Of a DNA stretch of 64,000 nucleotides, positions 32,844 through 42,281 are shown piece by piece. Origin of the DNA: an uncultured Bacteroidales bacterium (GTDB taxonomy: Bacteria > Bacteroidota > Bacteroidia > Bacteroidales > Paludibacteraceae). The DNA is taken from assembly GCA_902771935.1 (NCBI GenBank), contig CACXYM010000006.1, positions 1 to 64,000 on the forward strand. The letters are read 5' to 3'. Positions within the stretch are counted from its first letter, which is position 1, and the number at the start of each line of letters is the position of its first letter. The notes under the pieces are model-generated. The model saw only the letters and a list, made by a program, of their open reading frames with translations. It made no database searches and was not told where the DNA came from. The position numbers and the translations under genes were made by a program.

Positions 32844-33988
32844 TCAATATTATACTCTTTGATTTTACGGTAGAGTGTCCGTTCGGAGATGCCTAAAGCT
32901 GCTGCGGCTGCCTTGCGATTGCCCGCATTTTTTTCCAGCGCACGACGGATGGAATCTTTCTCAAGTTGTTCGATATTTGTCGGCTCGTCGTGAATCTCCT
33001 CTACGGTTTGATACTCTTCTTGGTTAATGGGAGCAGAGCTTGGAGTCGTCTGATTCGCCAGTAAACCGTTCAACTGCTGTCGCATTTCGGTCATATCCCG
33101 CTTCATGTCGAACAGCACTTTATACAAGATTTCTCGCTCGTTGATAAAGGAGTCGTTCGTTTGTTGTGGCCGTGCTAATTGAATTGACTGTTGCATTTCA
33201 TTCTGCGGCAGATACTGACGAAGTGTATCGGCAGTGATATCATGATTAGTCTCCATGATGCTCACTTGCTCCGCTACGTTTTTTAGCTGGCGGATATTAC
33301 CATTCCAGTAGTAATTCTGCAAGAGCCGATTGGCCTCTTCGTTGAGACGAACCGGTGGCATTTTATATTTTTCTGCAAAGTCTACAGAGAACTTTCTGAA
33401 TAGTAATGGGATATCTTCTTTTCGGTCACGCAGAGCCGGCACTTTAATCTCCACCGTGTTAAGACGATAATACAAATCCTCGCGAAAACGTCCTTCTGAA
33501 ATAGCTTTAGGTATATCCAAGTTAGTCGCTGCTACTACGCGCACATTCGTCTTCTGCACTTGACTTGACCCCATCCGAATGAATTCACCCGTTTCCAGAA
33601 CACGCAGCAGACGCACTTGTGTGGACATGGGCAATTCTCCTACTTCATCCAGGAATAGCGTGCCGCCATTTGCTATCTCAAAATAACCTCTGCGCTCGGT
33701 CTTTGCATCTGTATAAGCTCCTTTCTCATGACCAAAAAGTTCGCTGTCTATTGTCCCTTCTGGAATAGCGCCGCAGTTAACGGCGAAATATGGGCCGTGT
33801 TTACGCGACGAATAGGCATGAATAATCTGCGGAAAATGTTCCTTTCCGACTCCGGATTCGCCCGTAATCAGTACCGTCAAATCTGTTTTAGCAACTTGAA
33901 CAGCTATCTCAATAGCACGATTGAGGGAAGGATTACCACCGATGATACTGAATCGTTGTTTTATCGCCTGTATCTCTTGATTCGTCAT
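32840..33988 (-). CDS. Sigma-54-type AAA+ transcriptional activator
   Basis: 382 residues from MTNQEIQAIKQRFSIIGGNP. Walker A ITGESGVGKEHF, then ELFGHEKGAYTDA, Walker B GGTLFLDEVGELP, arginine-finger region FREDLYYRLNTVEI and a C-terminal Fis-type HTH (NRKAAAAALGISERTLYRKI). There is no receiver or sensor domain. The sigma-54 contact loop reads GAYTDA in place of GAFTGA, and the P-loop has HF where L is usual, so sigma-54 activation may be altered. It lies directly upstream of lptE and secreted-protein genes. Confidence 0.85.
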   Translation of the reverse strand: MTNQEIQAIKQRFSIIGGNPSLNRAIEIAVQVAKTDLTVLITGESGVGKEHFPQIIHAYSSRKHGPYFAVNCGAIPEGTIDSELFGHEKGAYTDAKTERRGYFEIANGGTLFLDEVGELPMSTQVRLLRVLETGEFIRMGSSQVQKTNVRVVAATNLDIPKAISEGRFREDLYYRLNTVEIKVPALRDRKEDIPLLFRKFSVDFAEKYKMPPVRLNEEANRLLQNYYWNGNIRQLKNVAEQVSIMETNHDITADTLRQYLPQNEMQQSIQLARPQQTNDSFINEREILYKVLFDMKRDMTEMRQQLNGLLANQTTPSSAPINQEEYQTVEEIHDEPTNIEQLEKDSIRRALEKNAGNRKAAAAALGISERTLYRKIKEYNIE

Positions 33989-34007
33989 TTCTGCGCAATT
34001 ATTTGCG

Positions 34008-34038
34008 CAAAAGTACTGCTTTTTTCTCACATGTGCAA
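34008..34038 (-). promoter_or_regulatory. Promoter of the activator-lptE operon
   Basis: Minus strand TTG (34036-34038), 20-bp spacer, TACTTTTG (34008-34015). The start codon is 20 bases downstream. Confidence 0.8.
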
Positions 34039-34075
34039 ATATTTGGAGAAAAATAATAAAAAAATACGCCATAAT

Positions 34076-34106
34076 TTGTGTATATGCCGAAAAAGCAGTA
34101 TCTTTG
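34076..34106 (+). promoter_or_regulatory. Promoter of the Wzz-like gene
   Basis: TTG (34076-34078), 20-bp spacer, TATCTTTG (34099-34106), 17 bases before the ATG. Divergent from the activator promoter. Confidence 0.8.
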
Positions 34107-34123
34107 CGCCAAAATCGATAATT

Positions 34124-35158
34124 ATGAAAACGAAGAACGAAGAGACATTTGACCTTGCAGCATTTGGCTGCTTATTGAAACGTAAGTGGTATTGGTTTAT
34201 CATTTCGTTTGTAATATGCACTATTGCATTCGCAGTTTTGTACCTAACAACCCCCAAGACGTACAAAATTGAAGCGTCTCTTCAACTCCGCCCTGAGGAA
34301 GATGCCGTTTTGATGCCTGGAACAGGCTTCGTACAAACGACAAGTCAGGACATGGAGGCCGGTGACGAAAAAGCGGTTATCATCTCGTGGGACGTGATTA
34401 ACAAAGCCATTGCAGAAAAGGATTTGAACGTTGTTTACCTCAAAAAACATTTCTTGCGCTGGGAAGAAAAAAGTGCTTCACAGAGTGACCTGCATGCAAC
34501 ATGGACTAAAGAAGCCCTTGCTAACTTGCGCTTTCCTCTCAACATAGCTGTATCCGTTAAAGACGATGCTGTCCTTATTCAGACAAAATGCGGTTGGGAA
34601 AAAGCAAAATACACAATAGTATCTTTAGCTGAACCTTGGACTTCGCCCGAGGGCTTTACCATTTCTGCACGCAAAGAACTAAAACCTGGAGATCAATATC
34701 GTGTCATTATTTCTTCTGTTGGTTTTGCTGCTAATCGTTTCTATGATGATTTTAGAACCGATTACCCTAAGCGCTCCAAACATATCGTTGATATCTTTGC
34801 TACCACGAAATATCCGAACAATACGATTGCGATTATTTTCAAACAAATTGAAGTGTACAACCGCGTGACAATAGCGCGTAGACAAGAACTCGCTAAACAA
34901 GCAGTAACTGCCATAGAAAGTCGCATTGCAGAAACGCCGAATAGCGAACTCAAACTGTTGCTGATGCAACGTCGCGATGAAAAAATAATGGCTGCAGAGT
35001 CAACCGTTTTACCTGCTGTTATCATTTCCAGTCCGCATGTGACCTTAGAAACTGTATATCCAAGCTTGGAAATCTTAGCTATTTTTGCTTTTGTGCTTGG
35101 TATCGGATTACCTTTGATTGTGTTATACTTTCTTTTTGTTATTCGCTCGCAGAAATGA
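34124..35158 (+). CDS. Wzz-type chain-length determinant protein
   Basis: 344 residues with one membrane helix near the start (WYWFIISFVICTIAFAVLYL) and one at the end (LEILAIFAFVLGIGLPLIVLYFL), a long periplasmic helical middle, and LTTPKTYKIEASLQLRPEED after the first helix. This topology is that of polysaccharide copolymerases controlling O-antigen length. The start is set by the promoter; the longer open frame upstream is rejected. It shares ATGA with topB. Confidence 0.8.
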   Translation: MKTKNEETFDLAAFGCLLKRKWYWFIISFVICTIAFAVLYLTTPKTYKIEASLQLRPEEDAVLMPGTGFVQTTSQDMEAGDEKAVIISWDVINKAIAEKDLNVVYLKKHFLRWEEKSASQSDLHATWTKEALANLRFPLNIAVSVKDDAVLIQTKCGWEKAKYTIVSLAEPWTSPEGFTISARKELKPGDQYRVIISSVGFAANRFYDDFRTDYPKRSKHIVDIFATTKYPNNTIAIIFKQIEVYNRVTIARRQELAKQAVTAIESRIAETPNSELKLLLMQRRDEKIMAAESTVLPAVIISSPHVTLETVYPSLEILAIFAFVLGIGLPLIVLYFLFVIRSQK

Positions 35159-37056
35159 CCGTTTGCGTAGCCGAAAAACCTTCTGTAGGGCAATATATTG
35201 CTAAGGTGCTTGGTGCTAACACTAAGCACGATGGCTATTTTGAAGGTAACGGTTATCAAGTAACATGGACTTTTGGCCATCTTTGTGCACTTCTTGATCC
35301 TAACGAGTACAACGACCAGTGGAAAGCGTGGACGCTGTCCTCTTTGCCTATGATTCCTGCGCGATTTGGAATCAAGGTAACTGATGATAAAGGTGTACAG
35401 AAACAATTCAATATCATCAAATCGCTGATAGAACAGGCCGATGAGGTTATCAATTGCGGTGATGCCGGCCAGGAAGGAGAACTCATTCAACGGTGGGTTT
35501 ATCAGAAAGCCGGATGCAAGTGTCCAGTCAAGCGCCTTTGGGTCAGTTCCCTTACGGAAGAAGCTATCGCTGAAGGATTCCGTGCGCTCAAGGATCAATC
35601 GCATTACCAGCATCTCTATGAAGCCGGACTAATGCGAGCTATTGGTGACTGGTTGCTTGGCATGAACGCTACACGGGCCTACACCCTTCGCTATGCCAAA
35701 GGTGTAGGGAAAGACCGGCAGATATTGTCCATTGGACGTGTACAAACACCCACTCTTGCGCTTGTCGTCAAACGCCAAGCTGAGATAGAAAACTTTGTAC
35801 CACGTACCTATTGGGAACTCAAAACCAAGTATCGTAACACACTTTTCTCTGCTCAGCTGCCTGCTGAAGAAGATGAATATGCTATCAATACGCTAGAGTA
35901 TGGACAACAATTGGTTGATTCTATCAAAGACGAACCATTGACCATTACCTCCGTTGTTAAAAAGAAAGGTAACGAATACGCTCCGCGACTCTTCGATTTG
36001 ACATCGCTGCAAGTGGAGTGTAACAAGAAATTCTCATTCTCTGCGGACCAGACGCTCAAACTGATACAATCGCTTTACGAGAAGCGTATAACCACGTACC
36101 CACGTGTGGATACGACGTTTCTTAGCGAGGATATTTATCCTAAAGTGCCCGCAACGCTTAATGGTATAAAAGATTATTTTCCGCAAGTTGCACCATTGAT
36201 TGGTGTGAAGTTGCCTAAGTCGAAGAAAGTATTTGATAACAAAAAAGTAACGGACCACCATGCAATTATCCCTACGGGTCAGCGGCCTGACAACTTAACT
36301 GAAGACGAGCGCAAAGTGTTCAATTTGGTTGCGTTACGCTTCATTGCTGCTTTCTATCCTGATTGCGAAATATCAACGACCACCGTTCTTGCTAAATCCG
36401 GCGAGATAGATTTTAAAGTGACTGGTAAAGAAATACTCAAACCCGGTTGGCGTGTTGTCTTTGGTGACAACAATGTTTCCGAAGACGAGAATAGCGACGA
36501 ACAGAAGACTTTACCCACCTTCACCGAAGGAGAGAGTGGATCTCATGTGCCGGAACTGCAAGAGAAAACGACACAGCCTCCGAAATTTTACACAGAGGCT
36601 ACCTTACTTCGGGCGATGGAAACTGCAGGCAAAACCGTTGATAATGACGAATTACGCGATGCACTCAAGGAGAACGGAATAGGTCGTCCTTCCACTCGTG
36701 CTGCCATCATAGAGAAATTATATCAACGCAAATACATTGTTCTAAAGGGCAAGTCCATTCATGCGACACCTATAGGTATCGATCTTATACACACTATTAT
36801 CTCACCCCTGCTAAAGTCGGCTGAACTGACAGGATTATGGGAAAAGAAACTGCGTGAGATAGAGCGCGGCGAATATACTGCTCAGCAGTTCCTCGAAGAG
36901 CTTAAAACAATGACGACAGAGGTGGTGTATGAAGTGAAGTCCAATAAGGCAGGTATGCTTTGTCCAGTTTGCAGGCAAGGTACGGTTATTCGTGGTAATA
37001 CTCGCTATGGATGCTCGCGTTGGAAAGAAGGATGCACTTACGCAGAACCATTCTAA
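35155..37056 (+). CDS. topB: DNA topoisomerase III
   Basis: 633 residues of the type IA topoisomerase family. Toprim at the start (TVCVAEKPSVGQYIAKVLGA with INCGDAGQEGELIQRW) and catalytic Tyr in RITTYPRVDTTFLSEDIYP. C-terminal Zn-finger-like CPVCRQGTVIRGNTRYGCSR. It relaxes and decatenates DNA. Overlaps the Wzz gene by 4 bases and converges on tcdA with a 4-base overlap of stops. Confidence 0.95.
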   Translation: MTVCVAEKPSVGQYIAKVLGANTKHDGYFEGNGYQVTWTFGHLCALLDPNEYNDQWKAWTLSSLPMIPARFGIKVTDDKGVQKQFNIIKSLIEQADEVINCGDAGQEGELIQRWVYQKAGCKCPVKRLWVSSLTEEAIAEGFRALKDQSHYQHLYEAGLMRAIGDWLLGMNATRAYTLRYAKGVGKDRQILSIGRVQTPTLALVVKRQAEIENFVPRTYWELKTKYRNTLFSAQLPAEEDEYAINTLEYGQQLVDSIKDEPLTITSVVKKKGNEYAPRLFDLTSLQVECNKKFSFSADQTLKLIQSLYEKRITTYPRVDTTFLSEDIYPKVPATLNGIKDYFPQVAPLIGVKLPKSKKVFDNKKVTDHHAIIPTGQRPDNLTEDERKVFNLVALRFIAAFYPDCEISTTTVLAKSGEIDFKVTGKEILKPGWRVVFGDNNVSEDENSDEQKTLPTFTEGESGSHVPELQEKTTQPPKFYTEATLLRAMETAGKTVDNDELRDALKENGIGRPSTRAAIIEKLYQRKYIVLKGKSIHATPIGIDLIHTIISPLLKSAELTGLWEKKLREIERGEYTAQQFLEELKTMTTEVVYEVKSNKAGMLCPVCRQGTVIRGNTRYGCSRWKEGCTYAEPF

Positions 37057-37730
37057 GCATTTAGAATATCTTTGATAACCAAGTCTGCCAGCGTCATTCC
37101 GAATACACCAACGATTGGCGCAATGGTACCGCGTTCTGCACTTAACTCCGGCGACCAGACACACAAGAACTTCTTATTTGGAAAACAACTTTCCTGTTTC
37201 ATTTTTGTGCGTAAAGCCCGAGCTAGCGGGCACCCTTCCACTTTGCGGAACTCACTTACCCGGATAGCATTCGTATCAATTTTTCTGCCTGCACCCATCG
37301 ATGAAAAAACGGTTGCAGTAGATTCCGTTGCACGATTAAGCAGTAATACCTTGTCAGTTACGCTGTCAATAGCATCAATTATGTAGTCGTATTGGTTGAA
37401 GTCGAATTGTGTATCCGTAGCGTATCCATAGCGTATCCCTTGCGCAATGATATCTGCCTCCGGGTTAATTTGCAGGAGCCTTTTTCGCAATTCGTCGACC
37501 TTAAGTTGTCCGATATTTTCTCTCGTTGCTACAACCTGCCGGTTGATGTTGCTGGGATTAACCACATCGAAGTCTACTATAGTTAGATGCATGAGGCCTG
37601 TGCGGATGAGTGCTTCCGCACACCAACCGCCAACACCTCCTGCGCCGAAGATAATTACACGTGCTTTTTGCAGTTTCTCAAAGGTTCCCTGCCCGAGAGC
37701 TTGTATTGTTCTATCAAAGTAACTTTCCAT
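37053..37730 (-). CDS. tcdA: tRNA threonylcarbamoyladenosine dehydratase
   Basis: 225 residues, ThiF/E1-like fold: VIIFGAGGVGGWCAEALIRTGL nucleotide site, VDFDVVNPSNINRQVVAT, YIIDAIDSVTDKV. The near-N-terminal Arg and the NxNRQ motif match TcdA (CsdL), which cyclises t6A in tRNA. It overlaps the FAD dehydrogenase gene by 17 bases. Confidence 0.85.
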   Translation of the reverse strand: MESYFDRTIQALGQGTFEKLQKARVIIFGAGGVGGWCAEALIRTGLMHLTIVDFDVVNPSNINRQVVATRENIGQLKVDELRKRLLQINPEADIIAQGIRYGYATDTQFDFNQYDYIIDAIDSVTDKVLLLNRATESTATVFSSMGAGRKIDTNAIRVSEFRKVEGCPLARALRTKMKQESCFPNKKFLCVWSPELSAERGTIAPIVGVFGMTLADLVIKDILNA

Positions 37731-39183
37731 ATCGCTCTGCTATTTTAAGTGCTGCATTGATACCATCCAAAGCGGATGAAGTTATACCGCCTGCATATCC
37801 TGCTCCTTCTCCACAAGGATAAAGCCATTCGTGAGAAACGGACTGCATTGTTGCTGTATTCCTCACAATGCGTATTGGCGAACTGCTGCGGCTCTCCACA
37901 CCAACGACTACTGCATCGTTAGTGAGAAAGCCCTTGTATTTCCGGTCGAAATCCCTAAACCCTTGACGTAAGGATGAACCAATTGGATCTGGCAACCATT
38001 CGTCTAATCGTGAAGAAACCAGTCCCGGTAAGTAGGAGCAATCTGGCAACGAGGCAGAGCATCGTCCTTCTACAAAGTCTTTCATTCGTTGCGCAGGAGC
38101 CTGAGCGTTCGGACCGCCGTGCTGTTTTGCCAAGTGCTCTATATATTCCTGATAATCTAATGCTTCGATGGCAGAACCGGTTGGATGTAATTCCACTACC
38201 ATACCAGAATTGGCAAAAGGAGAATTACGATGCGATGCGGACATCCCATTAACGACGCAACCATCAACATCACTACCTGCCGGCACAATATGTCCGCCCG
38301 GGCACATACAAAAACTATATACACCGCGACCGTTAACCTGCGTTACAAGTGAGTAGGAGGCGTTGCCAAGCAAGTTGACTACCGATTGCGGCTGATTGTG
38401 GTAAAAGAGCTTATTAATCAAAGCTTGCGGATGTTCCGCACGTACCCCTAAGGCAAAACCTTTGGCTTCCATCGCGACACCTGTTGCGGCTAACATGCGA
38501 TACGTATCGTGTGCTGAATGGCCTATGGCGAGGATAGTGGGGCAGGGATCTCTAAACTCTAAACTCTCAACTCTAAACTCGAAGTGTATCTCTCCGCCAT
38601 GAGCAAGGATACACTCTCGCATGTTCTGGATAATACGTGGCAATTTATCGCTTCCTATGTGCGCGTGAGCTTCGTAAAGGACATTGTCTGCCGCGCCAAA
38701 GTGGTGGAACAGTTCCATCACTCGTTGCATATTACCGCGTTTCTTGCTACGTGAAAAGAGTTTGCCATCAGAGAATGTACCGGCACCGCCTTCGCCGAAA
38801 CAATAGTTCGATTCGGGGTTAAATACCTCGTTGCGATTGAGTAACGCGATATCACGCTTACGCTCGCTCACTTGTTTTCCACGCTCAAAGATAATTGGTT
38901 TTATCCCATGCTCTAACAAGTTCAGTGCGGCAAATAATCCTGCCGGTCCTGCGCCGATGATATGCACCACTGGCGATTCAGTTGAAACCTGTTTGAAGTG
39001 TGGCTCATTGTACCGCGGTAGGGGCGCATCTATCGGAATATATCGTCCTTCGTCATCCGCAAGTAGCGTAAGGTTGACTTTGATGTCTCGTTGTCTGGCA
39101 TCAATAGAGCGACGCACCACTCGGTACGTCGCCTCTAATTGTTTTGCCTCTACAGGCGATGTCGTTACAACGATATTCTGCAC
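37714..39183 (-). CDS. FAD-dependent dehydrogenase (COG2509-like)
   Basis: 489 residues. FAD-binding VVHIIGAGPAGLFAALNLLEHG near residue 72, then NYCFGEGGAGTFSDGKLFSR, a typical motif of this uncharacterised dehydrogenase family, and LYPCGEGAGYAGGITSSA near the C-terminus. Substrate unknown. A run of five 7-bp units (38550-38584) lies in the coding sequence between FEFRVESLEFR. Three bases after recA on the same strand. Confidence 0.8.
   Translation of the reverse strand: MQNIVVTTSPVEAKQLEATYRVVRRSIDARQRDIKVNLTLLADDEGRYIPIDAPLPRYNEPHFKQVSTESPVVHIIGAGPAGLFAALNLLEHGIKPIIFERGKQVSERKRDIALLNRNEVFNPESNYCFGEGGAGTFSDGKLFSRSKKRGNMQRVMELFHHFGAADNVLYEAHAHIGSDKLPRIIQNMRECILAHGGEIHFEFRVESLEFRDPCPTILAIGHSAHDTYRMLAATGVAMEAKGFALGVRAEHPQALINKLFYHNQPQSVVNLLGNASYSLVTQVNGRGVYSFCMCPGGHIVPAGSDVDGCVVNGMSASHRNSPFANSGMVVELHPTGSAIEALDYQEYIEHLAKQHGGPNAQAPAQRMKDFVEGRCSASLPDCSYLPGLVSSRLDEWLPDPIGSSLRQGFRDFDRKYKGFLTNDAVVVGVESRSSSPIRIVRNTATMQSVSHEWLYPCGEGAGYAGGITSSALDGINAALKIAERYGKLL
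38550..38584. repeat. Heptanucleotide run inside the FAD dehydrogenase gene
   Basis: CTCTAAA, CTCTAAA, CTCTCAA, CTCTAAA, CTCGAAG: five units of 7 bp. Because 7 is not a multiple of 3, gain or loss of one unit would shift the frame. Confidence 0.75.
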
Positions 39184-39186
39184 AGG

Positions 39187-40200
39187 TTATTTCTTTAGTG
39201 CCTCAAACACTTTGGCTTCAATTTCTTCTGCTAAATCCGGATTATCGCGGAGTACGTTTTTCGCTGCGTCGCGTCCTTGTGCAAGTTTGTTGCCCTCGTA
39301 GCTATAGAACGAACCGGACTTCGTGATGATGCCGTTTTCTGTACCTAGGTCAATAAGTTCGCCCACTTTTGAGATTCCTTCATTGAACATAAGATCAAAC
39401 TCGGCTTTGCGGAATGGAGGAGCCACTTTGTTCTTAATCACTTTCACGCGCACTTGGTTACCGATGATGTTGTCACCGTCCTTGATTTGTCCAATCTTAC
39501 GGATATCCAGACGGACTGATGCATAGAACTTAAGTGCGTTACCGCCTGGTGTTGTCTCAGGGTTACCGAACATAACACCAATCTTCTCACGCAGTTGGTT
39601 GATGAAGATACAAGTCGTTTGCGTCTTGTTGATAGTGGCGGTCAGTTTGCGGAGTGCTTGAGACATCAAGCGTGCTTGCAGGCCGACTTTATTATCACCC
39701 ATATCGCCTTCGATCTCTGCTTTCGGAGTCAGTGCTGCAACAGAGTCGATAACTATTAAATCCACGGCAGCAGAACGAATCAGTTCGTCTGCGATATCAA
39801 GCGCTTGTTCACCGCTATCCGGTTGCGCAATAAGCAGATTGTCCGTGTCCACGCCTAATTTTTCTGCATAGAAACGGTCAAAAGCATGCTCAGCATCAAT
39901 GATGGCTGCAATGCCGCCTTGTTTCTGTGTCTCTGCCATCGCATGAATAGCGAGTGTGGTCTTACCGCTAGACTCCGGGCCATATATCTCAATCACACGG
40001 CCACGCGGATAACCGCCAACACCGAGAGCCACGTTCAATCCCACCGAACCGGTGGGAATAACGGCAACATCTTCTACTTTCTCTTCACCCAGACGCATAA
40101 TGGCACCTTTGCCAAAGTCTTTGTCAATCTTTGCCATCGCGTTCTGTAACGCTTTCAGCTTCTCTGCTGACGGTTGTTTTCTTTCTTCTGCCATAGTCAT
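39187..40200 (-). CDS. recA: Recombinase RecA
   Basis: 337 residues: [14 protein letters not shown] Walker [13 protein letters not shown] Walker [40 protein letters not shown]2 region. Complete. An alternative start two codons inside (MAEERKQ, 40194) is equally possible. A -7 element TACTTTTG lies at 40215-40222, without a clear -33, overlapping nothing else. Confidence 0.97.
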   Translation of the reverse strand: MTMAEERKQPSAEKLKALQNAMAKIDKDFGKGAIMRLGEEKVEDVAVIPTGSVGLNVALGVGGYPRGRVIEIYGPESSGKTTLAIHAMAETQKQGGIAAIIDAEHAFDRFYAEKLGVDTDNLLIAQPDSGEQALDIADELIRSAAVDLIVIDSVAALTPKAEIEGDMGDNKVGLQARLMSQALRKLTATINKTQTTCIFINQLREKIGVMFGNPETTPGGNALKFYASVRLDIRKIGQIKDGDNIIGNQVRVKVIKNKVAPPFRKAEFDLMFNEGISKVGELIDLGTENGIITKSGSFYSYEGNKLAQGRDAAKNVLRDNPDLAEEIEAKVFEALKK

Positions 40201-40214
40201 TTTATTTTAGTGCA

Positions 40215-40222
40215 CAAAAGTA
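40215..40222 (-). promoter_or_regulatory. -7 element of recA
   Basis: TACTTTTG on the minus strand 15 bases before the ATG; no TTG at the normal distance. Confidence 0.5.
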
Positions 40223-40240
40223 CATTTCACCGGGAAGCTG

Positions 40241-41371
40241 TTATTTAACTTCTTGTCCGGCTACGTTGTATGTTTTGTCGTCACGGATGATATAGAGTTG
40301 GCCGTCACGAACAACTTTCTGTACGTTAGATTTCTTGCTTGTCGGCACATTGTCGATGCCTGTCCAGTCTTTCATTCTCAGGTGCAGGGTAGCAATACTG
40401 TCTGTTTCGGGTCTAACCTCAAGGAAAGTATAGGTGTAGTTACCGGATTTGGTGAGTTTGCGACCATTCCATTCGTACTCTTCGATGGTATTGTCTTCTA
40501 CGGTCTCTTCGCCTTTCACGGTTGTGCAACCATAGTTGTAGTTTTCAATGAGACGAACGTTGGCTCCTTCAGCGCGGGAGCAATCTTTCACTTCAGGTGC
40601 AGTGCCCAGAGTAACGCCTTTTGCTGTTTGAGCGGTACTACCGGAAGTGCTGGTCCAGTAGAATCCATCAGCCAAGTTTGTCCATGTCGTTCCTGAGCGA
40701 CGTCCGCCGGACGGAAGGAAGATAGCACCACAAGCCTCAAGGATCGTCCACTGTGTGAGTGAAAACTTGTTATCCGTATAATCGGTAGCATTCGTGTTGA
40801 TTTTCAAATCCAACGGAGTGGACCAGTTGTCAGGAAGTAGGATAAGACCTTTCGGGCTACCACCGATAGTAATAGTAGCTAAGGCACGTAGTTTTGCAGC
40901 ATTAGGACGTTTGTTTAACACATAGTCCCACTCGGCAGCGGTTGGGCAGTAGAATGAAGCTACAGCATCGCCGGTGATTATATTGTGTACCCCCCAATCG
41001 TATTCCGTATAGTTTGGGTCGTTGATAATGTTAACGTCTACTCCTACTTCAGATGCGTATTTGGAAGCGTCCTCGCTTGTTTCATAAGGATATAAACCTT
41101 TGTATTTACTTGTTCCCCATCCAAAGAGGTCCCAAGTGCAAGCTGTACATGTACTAGATATGCCCTCGTTATTATTCTTGAGCGCTTCGTATTGCGAGCT
41201 TAGAATATTGAACGCTTTGTTAGAGCCACTATAGGACAAGTTACCTTTCGCAAACTTAGCGTACTCGTTGTTAGCAACTTGGAATTTACCATGGCGCACG
41301 TTTGTCGCACCTGCATAAAGATTAGCGATACCCATAAGGAGTATTAAACCTAAAGATAAAGTTTTTTTCAT
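40241..41371 (-). CDS. Secreted FISUMP-like protein
   Basis: 376 residues with signal peptide (MKKTLSLGLILLMGIANLYA). The middle (CTWDLFGWGT, DWGVHNIITGDA, FYCPTAAEWDYVLNKRP, ACGAIFLPSGGRRSGTTW, GFYWTSTSGS) matches the paralogous FISUMP/DUF1566-like lectin fold. It ends VVRDGQLYIIRDDKTYNVAG then QEVK, the shared tail. It has its own promoter. Confidence 0.8.
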   Translation of the reverse strand: MKKTLSLGLILLMGIANLYAGATNVRHGKFQVANNEYAKFAKGNLSYSGSNKAFNILSSQYEALKNNNEGISSTCTACTWDLFGWGTSKYKGLYPYETSEDASKYASEVGVDVNIINDPNYTEYDWGVHNIITGDAVASFYCPTAAEWDYVLNKRPNAAKLRALATITIGGSPKGLILLPDNWSTPLDLKINTNATDYTDNKFSLTQWTILEACGAIFLPSGGRRSGTTWTNLADGFYWTSTSGSTAQTAKGVTLGTAPEVKDCSRAEGANVRLIENYNYGCTTVKGEETVEDNTIEEYEWNGRKLTKSGNYTYTFLEVRPETDSIATLHLRMKDWTGIDNVPTSKKSNVQKVVRDGQLYIIRDDKTYNVAGQEVK

Positions 41372-41462
41372 GAGTTAGTTTTAGCAGTTATATCCCATCG
41401 CTTCGTCGGTTTAAAATTAAAGTACAAAATGCTAATTGTTAATAGTATCAAAATTCCAGCCG

Positions 41463-41493
41463 CAAAGATACAACAATTTTTGTATATATGCAA
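41463..41493 (-). promoter_or_regulatory. Promoter of the FISUMP-like gene
   Basis: Minus strand TTG (41491-41493), 20-bp spacer, TATCTTTG (41463-41470). The leader is about 90 bases. Confidence 0.8.
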
Positions 41494-41522
41494 ATAAAAT
41501 GTCACATTTTATGTGTTTTTTG

Positions 41523-42281
41523 TTATTTTAGTCGGAAAAGTGTTTTTGCGTTAGCGGTTGTGACGGCGTCTATGTGCTCAAACGTAGTTTGATAGACTTG
41601 CGCGAGAACGTCAGCGACATACTTCATCCAGCGGCTTTCGTTTCGTTGTCCGCGATAAGGAACAGGTGCCATATAAGGCGCGTCTGTTTCAAGTAAGAGT
41701 CGCTCTAACGGAATACCTGTCAAGTTGTCGCGCAGTTTGCAGTTCTTAAACGTAATTACGCCGCCGATTCCGAGATACAAGCCCATCTTAATAATCTCTT
41801 TGGCGGTTTCGTTACTGCCACTATAACAATGCATTACGCCTCTTAGACCGGGAAACTCGCGGAGGATATTCAAACAGTCCTCAGTAGCATCGCGGCTATG
41901 AATCATGACGGGCAAGTCTCGCTCGATAGCCCATCCTAATTGTATCCGTAGCGCTTCTTGTTGTTCCGCCTTAAAAGTCGTATCAAAATGATAGTCCAGC
42001 CCAATCTCGCCAATTGCAATATAATGATTATTGATTAAGGAGCGATGAATATCTTCGAGTTGCTCCTTCCAATCGGCTCCTACGTTTTCCGGATGCAAAC
42101 CGATTCCGGGGAAGAGGTAGTCCGGATATTGTTGGCACACATCCAAAACGGGCTGAATTGTAGCCGCATCCACACCGGGCACTAAAATCGCTTCTACGCC
42201 TTCAACTTGTTGTTGCGCAATAAACTCATTCAATCCCTCTGCATACTGCGGATCGTCTATATGTGCGTGGGTATCAATCAT
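41523..42281 (-). CDS. tatD: TatD-family hydrolase
   Basis: 252 residues. Metal ligands in MIDTHAHIDDPQY, GIGLHPE, AIGEIGLDYHFD, MIHSRDATED, GVMHCYSGS and LLLETDAPYMAP. TatD proteins are metal-dependent DNases or phosphoesterases. It overlaps queA by 8 bases. Confidence 0.93.
   Translation of the reverse strand: MIDTHAHIDDPQYAEGLNEFIAQQQVEGVEAILVPGVDAATIQPVLDVCQQYPDYLFPGIGLHPENVGADWKEQLEDIHRSLINNHYIAIGEIGLDYHFDTTFKAEQQEALRIQLGWAIERDLPVMIHSRDATEDCLNILREFPGLRGVMHCYSGSNETAKEIIKMGLYLGIGGVITFKNCKLRDNLTGIPLERLLLETDAPYMAPVPYRGQRNESRWMKYVADVLAQVYQTTFEHIDAVTTANAKTLFRLK

Noticed and set aside
33728-34123. N-terminal extension of the Wzz-like protein
   Set aside because: It runs across two divergent promoters and the activator gene; the ATG at 34124 follows its own promoter.
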